Positions 1 to 5,334 of a stretch of DNA of 5,334 nt are shown one piece after another; position 1 is the stretch's first letter; the number at the start of each line of letters is the position of its first letter. A model generated the notes under the pieces. That model did no database searches and was not told where the DNA came from. It worked only from the letters and a program-made list of their open reading frames with translations. Both the position numbers and the translations under genes were made by a program. The DNA is from Flavobacteriales bacterium (GTDB lineage: Bacteria > Bacteroidota > Bacteroidia > Flavobacteriales > Flavobacteriaceae), in the NCBI GenBank assembly GCA_027032855.1, contig JALVLX010000061.1, positions 1-5,334 of the forward strand, given 5' to 3'.

Positions 1-1
1 T

Positions 2-121
2 TCTATTGCAGATGAATTTGTAGCACAAGCAATTAACTATTTAAAAGTATCTAATAACAAGCTGGCACTTATTGTGAATTTTGGAGAGTTAAAATTGAAT
101 TATAAGAGAATTGTATATTAA
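2..121 (+). CDS. GxxExxY protein (PD-(D/E)XK_3 group), C-terminal end only
   Basis: Only the last 39 codons are in the window; the gene enters from the left edge and ends at TAA 119-121. The visible peptide has the form AINYLK, a short turn, then LALIVNFGE, LKLNYKRIVY and stop. I recognise this as the usual C-terminus of GxxExxY proteins: a helix with a (Q)xxNYLK motif, a hydrophobic strand ending in NFG, and a final K(R)I strand. The family is about 120-135 residues and is assigned to the PD-(D/E)XK nuclease-like fold; its role is not established. The catalytic part and the naming GxxExxY motif lie outside the window, so neither can be checked. The hairpin array starts 3 bp after the stop codon. 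The call rests on the tail alone, so another small protein with a similar end is possible. Confidence 0.75.
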   Translation, partial: SIADEFVAQAINYLKVSNNKLALIVNFGELKLNYKRIVY

Positions 122-124
122 TAT

Positions 125-514
125 GCCACGAATGCACGAATAAAAATATTAGTGAATTAGTGGCTAAAATAAATGCCACGAATGCACGAATAAAAACATT
201 AGTGAATTAGTGGCTAAAATAAATGCCGCGAATGCACGAATGAAAACATTAGTGAATTAGTGGCTAAAATAAATGCCACGAATGCACGAATAAAAACATT
301 AGTGAATTAGTGGCTAAAATAAATGCCACGAATGCACGAATAAAAACATTAGTGAATTAGTGGCTAAAATAAATGCTACGAATGCACGAATAAAAATATT
401 AGTGAATTAGTGGCTAAAATAAATGCCACGAATGCACGAATAAAAACATTAGTGAATTAGTGGCTAAAATAAATGCTACGAATGCACGAATAAAAATATT
501 AGTGAATTAGTGGC
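125..514. repeat. Tandem array of eight 50-bp hairpin repeats
   Basis: The array has seven full 50-bp units and a final 40-bp unit, starting at 125, 175, 225, 275, 325, 375, 425 and 475. Each unit is a left arm GCCACGAATGCACGAAT, a 6-base loop AAAAA(C/T), a right arm ATTAGTGAATTAGTGGC and a 10-base linker TAAAATAAAT. The arms pair at 14 of 17 positions; the three mismatches are G opposite A and fall every fourth base. Each arm holds two heptamers spaced 8 bp apart (CACGAAT twice, ATTAGTG twice). Units differ by very few bases, all transitions: C or T at the end of the loop, GCTACG instead of GCCACG in units 6 and 8, and two A-to-G changes in unit 3. Positions 323-414 and 423-514 are identical. 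The array lies between the 3' ends of the GxxExxY gene and the arfB remnant and codes for nothing evident. Possible roles are a transcript-end structure, a protein-binding array, or simple repeat expansion. Confidence 0.97.
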
Positions 515-523
515 ATAAAAAAA

Positions 524-714
524 TCACAAAAAATCCTTACGCCGGTTTTGTTTCTTTAAGCTGTGGTGTTTTTTGCTTTGCAAACGTTTTAAGATGGCGG
601 ATTTTTTTGGCTTGGTTTTAAGGCGTTTTTTGGGTTGTTGACGTGCTGCCCGCCGGGTTTGCTAGACCGGACGGCTTTATAGTAAACTTCTTTTTTTAGT
701 ATTTCCGTGTTCAT
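524..714 (-). pseudogene. arfB: Broken arfB-type peptidyl-tRNA hydrolase (ribosome rescue), internally deleted and frameshifted
   Basis: Reading left from ATG 714-712, the peptide starts MNTEILKKEVYYKAVRSS and continues KPGGQHVNN. This is the N-terminus and GGQ catalytic loop of the ArfB/YaeJ family, which releases nascent chains from stalled ribosomes. The next residues, PKNALKPSQK, already match the start of the family's basic C-terminal tail, so roughly 70 residues of the RF-1 domain core are missing (family length about 135, from memory). The open frame then stops at 589-591. Adding one base to the A7 run (T7 at 602-608 on the + strand) restores a full tail with SAILKRLQSKKHHS and KKQNRRKDFL, ending at TGA 524-526. 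So there is an in-frame internal deletion plus a one-base frameshift. The open frame extends upstream to 831, but that part resembles no protein, and it would reach into the symporter promoter on the other strand. I saw no clean promoter for this gene. Without the core fold it is unlikely to work. Confidence 0.85.
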
Positions 715-786
715 TATTGTTTTTTCAAAAGCTTTATGCAAATATCCGAAAATAATAAGCACCAAGTAACTTGTATCAAGTAAAAA

Positions 787-818
787 GTTGTTTTGTTGAT
801 TGAGATTTGTTACTTTTG
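787..818 (+). promoter_or_regulatory. Bacteroidota-type promoter for the symporter gene
   Basis: The -7 box TACTTTTG at 811-818 matches the Bacteroidota consensus TAnnTTTG exactly. A -33 element GTTG at 787-790 lies 20 bp upstream, within the usual spacing for this sigma factor type. Transcription would start near 822-826, leaving a leader of about 20 A/T-rich bases before ATG 846. There is no Shine-Dalgarno sequence, as is common in this phylum. The assignment is from sequence match only. Confidence 0.6.
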
Positions 819-845
819 GGAAATAAACCATAAAAAACTTTGACT

Positions 846-2672
846 ATGCACGTTTCTCAATTGGACTGGATGATTATCATCGCCTATTTTATTTTTAGTT
901 TTGGAATTTCATTTTATTACTCAAAAAAAGCCGGAAAAGATACCGGCAACTTTTTCTTAAGCGGCAGATCTTTACCTTGGTGGATAGCCGGTACCAGTAT
1001 GGTAGCCACAACTTTTGCTGCCGATACGCCTTTGGCTGTCACAGAGTTGGTTTCAAAAAACGGTATTGCCGGTAACTGGTTGTGGTGGAATATGGTATTT
1101 GGCGGTATTTTAACCGTTTTCTTCTTTGCCCGGTTGTGGCGACGTGCCAATATTTTAACAGATGCCGAATTTGTAGATATCAGATACGATGGTAAACCGG
1201 CTAAATTTTTACGTGGTTTTAGAGCTGTCTATATCGGTATCTTGATGAATGCCATTGTCATTGCTTGGGTCAACTTGGCTATGGTCAAAGTTTTATCGGT
1301 TATGTTTCCGGATTTAACCATTTTTGGGTTACATGAAGTCAATTTTCTAGGCTTACATCTTTCATCCCATTTGATTTATGTAGGCATGATGATGTTTTTT
1401 GTAGCCATTTATTCTTCTATGTCCGGCTTAATGGGAGTTTCGGTTACAGACAGTTTTCAGTTTGTTATGGCAATGACCGGCAGTATTGCATTGGCATACT
1501 ATGCCGTTAAACATATCGGTGGCATTGACGGCTTGAAAGACAGTTTGAGCAACCAAAAATGGCTGTTTGACTTTATCCCTGATGTCAGCAGTTCTGACGT
1601 GGCTAAAGGAGGTGACACCGGTATTTTAAAATTAAGTTTAACCGCCTTGTTTACTTATCTTGGCGTTCAATGGTGGGCAAGCTGGTATCCGGGTGCCGAG
1701 CCCGGTGGTGGTGGTTATATCGCCCAACGAATGATGTCTGCCAAAGATGAAAAACATTCGTTGTTTGCAACCTTTTGGTTTAATATTGCGCACTATGCTT
1801 TACGCCCTTGGCCTTGGATTTTAGCCGCTATGGTAGCTTTGGTTTTATATCCCGATGCACAAGATAAGGGAGCAACTTATGTAATGTTAATCCGTGATTT
1901 GTTACCAAGTGGTTTATTGGGTCTGATGTTGGCTGCATTTTTTGCTGCTTATATGTCCACTTTGGCTTCGCAAACGGTTTGGGGGACATCATATATCATC
2001 AATGATTTGTTCCGTCCGTTTTTAAAACCGGGAGCTTCTGAAAAATATTACGTTAAAATTTCACGTATCACTACTTTTGTTTTGATGTTTATAGCTTTGA
2101 TTATCACTACACAAATTACACAAATCAGTCAAGCATGGCAATTGATTTTGGTAGCGAGTGGCGGTATCGGATTGGTGTTGATACTCCGTTGGTTTTGGTG
2201 GCGTATCAATGCGTGGAGTGAAATCACCGCCATGGTAGCGCCATACTTCCTGTTACCGTTTTTGCTGAATGACAAATTCGGTTTCGGACTATCTATCGGT
2301 GATGATTATCCGGTCATTTTGTTGAGTATTGTTGCTTGGTCAACTTTCTGGTGGCTGATTGTCACCTTTAAAACCCGTCCTACGCCGGAAGCAAAGCTCA
2401 AATCATTTTATACCAAAGTACACCCGGGTGGCACCGGTTGGAAAGCCATTGCCGAAAAACTACCGGATGTAGAAGGTGACAAAGGTTTTTTATTGATGTT
2501 TGCCAACTGGTTTTTGGGTAGTATTATGGTAATTTTTACCCTGTTTGGCATAGGCAAATTCATTTTTAAGGACTATACTTTATCCTTTACATTTTTTGCC
2601 ATTGCCTTGATATCCGGCTTTTTGATTATCCGGAATATGCAAAAAATTGGTTGGAAAAAACTGGCAGAATAA
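846..2672 (+). CDS. Sodium:solute symporter family protein (SSS/SGLT superfamily), substrate unknown
   Basis: An intact 608-residue inner-membrane protein predicted to couple Na+ influx to uptake of an organic solute. I count about 14-15 hydrophobic segments. Family landmarks (numbered from ATG 846) are SGRSLPWWIAGTSM at 39-52 in the broken first core helix; the loop WYPGAEPGGGGYIAQRMMS at 280-298; AAFFAAYMSTLASQ at 363-376, the helix whose Ser/Thr residues help form the sodium site in SGLT-type carriers; WFWWRINAWSE at 449-459; and a cytoplasmic loop with KVHPGGTGW at 524-532. The last two are typical of the long SSS subgroup common in Bacteroidota. ATG 846 is preferred over an in-frame TTG at 840, because ATG is the stronger codon and lies a plausible distance from the promoter. 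The gene is alone on its strand with no catabolic partner, so the substrate (sugar, sialic acid, amino acid or other) cannot be inferred. It ends inside a terminator hairpin. Confidence 0.95.
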   Translation: MHVSQLDWMIIIAYFIFSFGISFYYSKKAGKDTGNFFLSGRSLPWWIAGTSMVATTFAADTPLAVTELVSKNGIAGNWLWWNMVFGGILTVFFFARLWRRANILTDAEFVDIRYDGKPAKFLRGFRAVYIGILMNAIVIAWVNLAMVKVLSVMFPDLTIFGLHEVNFLGLHLSSHLIYVGMMMFFVAIYSSMSGLMGVSVTDSFQFVMAMTGSIALAYYAVKHIGGIDGLKDSLSNQKWLFDFIPDVSSSDVAKGGDTGILKLSLTALFTYLGVQWWASWYPGAEPGGGGYIAQRMMSAKDEKHSLFATFWFNIAHYALRPWPWILAAMVALVLYPDAQDKGATYVMLIRDLLPSGLLGLMLAAFFAAYMSTLASQTVWGTSYIINDLFRPFLKPGASEKYYVKISRITTFVLMFIALIITTQITQISQAWQLILVASGGIGLVLILRWFWWRINAWSEITAMVAPYFLLPFLLNDKFGFGLSIGDDYPVILLSIVAWSTFWWLIVTFKTRPTPEAKLKSFYTKVHPGGTGWKAIAEKLPDVEGDKGFLLMFANWFLGSIMVIFTLFGIGKFIFKDYTLSFTFFAIALISGFLIIRNMQKIGWKKLAE

Positions 2673-2683
2673 GCCGGTTTTTT
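2655..2683. terminator. Bidirectional intrinsic terminator between convergent genes
   Basis: The layout is A6 (2655-2660), CTGGC (2661-2665), loop AGAATAA (2666-2672), GCCGG (2673-2677) and T6 (2678-2683). The arms pair over 5 bp (one G-U wobble as + strand RNA) and continue as six A-T pairs, 11 bp in all. The T6 serves + strand transcripts and the A6 becomes a U-tract for - strand transcripts. The loop contains the symporter's TAA, and the right edge overlaps the stop codon of the - strand gene. Confidence 0.8.
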
Positions 2684-3590
2684 AATCAATGTGTTTTTGT
2701 TTCTCTTTTTTCTTAACAACTTTTGGCTTCACATCTTTGACCTCAATGACATTGGTTAATTTCACGCCGATATTACCTCTGGTTTCAAGTATGTCAAGAT
2801 GCCAAACCGGGATCTTATTGTAGCTGTATTTTGAAACAACACTGTTAAGTTCTTTGAATTGACTGGGATACAAATTGATTTGTTCGTCAGGTTTAAATGC
2901 AAATTTACGGCCTTTGTATTTAACGATGATTTTCTGAATTTGCTTGTAAGTATATCCCTCAGGCTTTAGTATTTTGTTGTGTTTCTTGTCTAAAATAGAT
3001 ACACGTTTATAATCAGCGTTATTTGTTTCAACCTGTATATCCAAATTCAATTTACGTGCCGACACCAACCTGCCATTGTACTTAATTTTTAAATCTACCG
3101 GCTTATGCTTGTTAACCAGATATTCTAAAAACTTAGGAATTGTGACGTTTTCAATCTGCTTAATTTCATTATCAATCAACTTCATAAGCAGATCATACAA
3201 TCCGGAAGAACTGATAACAGTTTGCAACTTACCTTTATCTATTTGTTGAACATAATGCTTCAAGGAATCATAGGGGACATGACGGTAGTGATATCTGACT
3301 CTGTTGAGAATATGTCTTTTTGAAAACAAAAATTGGTGCATCAAACTTGATTGAAAAAATTCATAGTCCTCTCTGTTATAAACATCTAGTTTTTTCTGCT
3401 TGAATCGCTCTTCAGTTTTACCAAAAATAGCTGATTCCTTATCCCAAAGTATCGTATCCAAAACTTCTTTTACGCGTACTTTTTTGAGAAACTGTTTACT
3501 CAAAGCCACACGTTTTTTAAAACTTTGAGCCCCTGCAATTCCGGGAAATATAAAAATTAATAGTAATAAATAATAGTTTGCTTTACCCAT
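2682..3590 (-). CDS. Exported hypothetical protein, 302 residues
   Basis: I do not recognise the family. The protein begins MGKAN, then a hydrophobic stretch YYLLLLIFIFPGI and an AGA|QS site, a classical Sec signal peptide probably cleaved after residue 21. There is no lipobox cysteine and no further membrane segment, so a periplasmic or secreted soluble protein is likely. Residues 22-160 look mainly helical and rich in Lys, Arg and aromatics (for example RVRYHYRHVPYDSL at 97-110). Residues 165-285 alternate in a way that suggests beta strands. The end is a lysine-rich tail, KPKVVKKKEKQKHID (288-302). There is no cysteine in the whole sequence and no obvious catalytic motif. ATG 3590 is the natural start because the signal peptide follows at once. 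It lies 51 bp downstream of the 108-residue gene on the same strand, with no terminator seen between them, so it is probably the last gene of that operon. Confidence 0.88.
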   Translation of the reverse strand: MGKANYYLLLLIFIFPGIAGAQSFKKRVALSKQFLKKVRVKEVLDTILWDKESAIFGKTEERFKQKKLDVYNREDYEFFQSSLMHQFLFSKRHILNRVRYHYRHVPYDSLKHYVQQIDKGKLQTVISSSGLYDLLMKLIDNEIKQIENVTIPKFLEYLVNKHKPVDLKIKYNGRLVSARKLNLDIQVETNNADYKRVSILDKKHNKILKPEGYTYKQIQKIIVKYKGRKFAFKPDEQINLYPSQFKELNSVVSKYSYNKIPVWHLDILETRGNIGVKLTNVIEVKDVKPKVVKKKEKQKHID

Positions 3591-3641
3591 GATTGTTATG
3601 TTTTGTTTGTGACTATGATATATTTGTTGTGTTTGTAGTTT

Positions 3642-3968
3642 TTATACGGCAAAATAATTTATTACAGCTTCTTTTATCAGCTGTTCCTGATCGATTCCCG
3701 ATTCTATTTTTTTTACCCGGCTATAATGTGGCCAAGCTTCATCATCGCGATGTGTAAATTCATAATACCCATATGGTTCCAACAATTTACAGGTAGCGAT
3801 ATGCATCAAATCAATCTTTTCATCTCTTGAAAATTCCGGCTTGATGATACCCAATTCCTGAATACCGATAAAAAACAATATCGTATCTATTTCCGGTGTT
3901 TCGCCACCTGTAAATTTGGTTTTAAAGAATTCTAAAATCTGTTGCCATCTGTTTTCAAAATCTTTCAT
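3642..3968 (-). CDS. Small conserved hypothetical protein, 108 residues, cytoplasmic
   Basis: The protein runs from ATG 3968 to TAA 3642-3644. It has no signal peptide and no membrane segment. Visible features are an aromatic N-terminal helix (NRWQQILEFFKTKF at 6-19), GGETPEIDTILFFIGIQELG (21-40), an acidic/basic stretch with SRDEKIDLMHIATCKLL (47-63), then EPYGYYEFTHRDDEAWPHY (64-82) and a helical end. The pattern 'MHIA.C.LL.PYGYYE...D..GWPH' matches a small uncharacterised family I remember from flavobacterial genomes; that is recall, not a search. Only 3 bp separate its start from the stop of the upstream barrel gene, so the two are almost certainly co-transcribed and perhaps translationally coupled. 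No function can be assigned. Confidence 0.88.
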   Translation of the reverse strand: MKDFENRWQQILEFFKTKFTGGETPEIDTILFFIGIQELGIIKPEFSRDEKIDLMHIATCKLLEPYGYYEFTHRDDEAWPHYSRVKKIESGIDQEQLIKEAVINYFAV

Positions 3969-3971
3969 ACA

Positions 3972-5334
3972 CTAGAATGTTAACGAAATGCTGGCTGTCA
4001 CCCCTTTGCTGGACGGCACATAACGACAAACACCTCCTACGCATAACAATCCGCCACGTTGTCTGCCGTAACTCAAACTCAATCGGGTTGATGATTGCGT
4101 ATAAGTTGTCCCGACATTAAAGTAGTGGATTTTTTCATCATCGTTTCCGTAATTGTACATATCTCCTGCATAAACGTTGAAATGGTGATTAAAATTGTAT
4201 TCAAACAATCCGGCTACCCAATTTTTCATATCATCCTTCGTACTTAAGTGTTGCACTTCAAGACGGGCAGAACGTGTTTTAGGCAACTTAAATTCAAAGT
4301 CTGCTACTGCGATATCAGCATGTACAAACTCGCCTTCAAATTCCAATTTGGGTTTATTGTAATTTACATCAATAAAAGAGAAAACGGTTTTCAGGTTTTT
4401 ATTCCATTTTTTTCTGACTTCAAAATTAATATCCTGAAAATACAGTTCTCCGGGCTTAAAGAAATCAGCTCTATATATTTGTTTTGCAAAGTCAAACCGT
4501 GCATTGAGACCGTGCCAACGTGAAAAGTTTAAAGCGACTTTTGTTCCGTATTTTCCACCCAGCGGTGTTTTGCGTTTAAAAGTGAAAAACATATCTATTT
4601 GCCCCCCTATCTCACCGACTTTTTTCTCACCGAATGAGATGCCGGGTTGTGCTTGATATACATAAATATTTGCCAAACTGAAATCGTGTTGTTTGGTCAA
4701 TCCGGGTACAAAATTCATCACACCGGCATTGTACGGATTGCCTTCCAACATACGGTCACTGTACATCTGAATATTTTCCAGACGGCGGAAGGTGGCATTT
4801 ACACCAAAGCCTCTTTGCGAATAGCCCATATTTAACAACCACGCATTGCCATCAAACAAAACTTGATCTAACAATACATTGTTGGCGGCACGGGCATCGG
4901 AATTTTTGTAAACGTATTCAAAATCGGTATAAAAACCACCTGCTGTTATGTTCAAACGCGACGAATAATTCCCGACAATTGGTTTTAAATCTTCATTTTG
5001 CGAAGGCGTTTCTTGATAACGCGCCACATAGCTAAAACCTGATCTGAGTTGTACTTTGTCAGACTTGATGATTTTATTCAAATTCAAATCCGTATTGGCA
5101 CCGTAAACAGTAGATTCCGAGACTTTAAAACCAAGCCGTTGGTTTCCTGTCAATGCGGTTATTTCGGCAAAATCATTAAAATTGTATTTGATTTTCACAC
5201 CTTTTATCGCGTTATTAATACCAAGTTGCCGGTCTTCCCAAGCTCTGAAAACCAAACCGCTACCAAATTGTTCATAAAAATAACCTGCCGTAACAGACAG
5301 ATTATCTTTTTGATATTTGACAAAATAGGTTGCC
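3972..5334 (-). CDS. DUF6029-type outer-membrane beta-barrel protein, 5' end outside the window
   Basis: The frame is open to the right edge, giving 453 visible residues; an apparent start at 5255 is only an internal TTG codon. The upstream peptide in the same frame contains SVTAGYFYEQFGSGLVFRAW followed by EDRQLGINNAIKG, which I recognise as the signature stretch of the Bacteroidota DUF6029 family. The rest is a long run of alternating, aromatic-rich strands, such as LNMGYSQRGFGVNATFRRL, HYFNVGTTYTQSSTRLSLSY and GVTASISLTF. It ends in phenylalanine, as outer-membrane barrels recognised by the BAM machinery do. Near the end it carries a cysteine pair, CVGGVC (codons at 4041-4043 and 4026-4028), which could form a disulfide in the envelope. 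The missing N-terminus should hold the signal peptide and about 80-100 residues. The function of the family is unknown; a pore, transporter or surface scaffold are all possible. It is the first visible gene of a three-gene - strand operon. Confidence 0.82.
   Translation of the reverse strand, partial: ATYFVKYQKDNLSVTAGYFYEQFGSGLVFRAWEDRQLGINNAIKGVKIKYNFNDFAEITALTGNQRLGFKVSESTVYGANTDLNLNKIIKSDKVQLRSGFSYVARYQETPSQNEDLKPIVGNYSSRLNITAGGFYTDFEYVYKNSDARAANNVLLDQVLFDGNAWLLNMGYSQRGFGVNATFRRLENIQMYSDRMLEGNPYNAGVMNFVPGLTKQHDFSLANIYVYQAQPGISFGEKKVGEIGGQIDMFFTFKRKTPLGGKYGTKVALNFSRWHGLNARFDFAKQIYRADFFKPGELYFQDINFEVRKKWNKNLKTVFSFIDVNYNKPKLEFEGEFVHADIAVADFEFKLPKTRSARLEVQHLSTKDDMKNWVAGLFEYNFNHHFNVYAGDMYNYGNDDEKIHYFNVGTTYTQSSTRLSLSYGRQRGGLLCVGGVCRYVPSSKGVTASISLTF

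Noticed and set aside
125..514. CRISPR array
   Set aside because: There are no unique spacers. The whole 50-bp unit repeats, including the 10-base linker, and no cas gene is visible.
123..514. Tiny ORF in every repeat unit (ATG CCA CGA ATG CAC GAA TAA, peptide MPRMHE)
   Set aside because: It is a by-product of the repeat, is broken by the variants in units 3, 6 and 8, and the 50-bp period is not a multiple of three. Nothing suggests translation.
722..770. - strand promoter for the arfB remnant (GATATTTG or TATTTTCG as a -7 box)
   Set aside because: Each candidate misses one consensus base, and no TTG-type -33 element sits 19-21 bp upstream of either.
715..831. Upstream extension of the arfB remnant to an ATG at 831 on the - strand
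   Set aside because: The added 39 residues resemble no protein and lie antisense to the symporter promoter. The family's own start fits the ATG at 714.
840..845. TTG at 840 as the symporter start
   Set aside because: ATG 846 is in the same frame two codons later, is the stronger start, and leaves a more usual leader after the predicted promoter.
917..1150. Open frame on the - strand inside the symporter gene
   Set aside because: It lies wholly within a well-supported membrane-protein gene, has a low-complexity Lys/Pro-rich product and no recognisable motif.
3591..3641. Separate promoter for the 302-residue exported protein
   Set aside because: The 51-bp gap on the - strand has A/T-rich sequence but no TAnnTTTG box at a fitting distance from a TTG element. 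Co-transcription with the upstream genes is simpler.
4248..4835. Open frames on the + strand (4248-4523 and 4647-4835) inside the barrel gene
   Set aside because: They are antisense to a clear barrel-coding frame, and their products show no family features or start signals.

Overview
The window looks like a chromosomal segment of a Bacteroidota bacterium, most probably a flavobacterium. Three things point there: low-GC, A/T-rich intergenic DNA; a promoter of the Bacteroidota type (-7 box TACTTTTG) with no Shine-Dalgarno sequence; and gene families typical of that phylum (a GxxExxY protein, a DUF6029-type outer-membrane barrel and a small flavobacterial hypothetical). The phylum call is an inference from these features.

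Left third (1-845), the accessory part. The 3' end of a + strand gene, read as a GxxExxY protein of the PD-(D/E)XK_3 group, stops at 121. Three bases later an eight-unit tandem array begins (125-514), with an exact 50-bp period. Each unit is a 40-bp imperfect hairpin plus a 10-bp A/T linker, and each hairpin arm is itself two copies of a heptamer (CACGAAT on the left, ATTAGTG on the right). Ten bases past the array, on the - strand, lies the 3' end of a broken arfB-type ribosome-rescue hydrolase gene (524-714). It keeps its GGQ end and its basic C-terminal tail, but its middle is deleted and a one-base frameshift sits in a run of seven A. The array therefore fills the space between two convergent 3' ends. 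A good promoter (787-818) then drives the next gene.

Middle (846-2672): an intact sodium:solute symporter of the SSS/SGLT superfamily. Its substrate cannot be told from the sequence.

Right half (2682-5334), all on the - strand and probably one operon. It is read from the window edge leftwards: a DUF6029-type beta-barrel (5' end outside the window), a 108-residue cytoplasmic hypothetical 3 bp downstream, and a 302-residue exported hypothetical 51 bp further on. The symporter and the exported hypothetical converge with only 9 bp between stop codons. One A-tract/hairpin/T-tract structure (2655-2683) overlaps both stops and can serve as a terminator in both directions.

The most interesting items are the hairpin-repeat array beside the GxxExxY gene, the arfB remnant beside the array, and the uncharacterised envelope operon.
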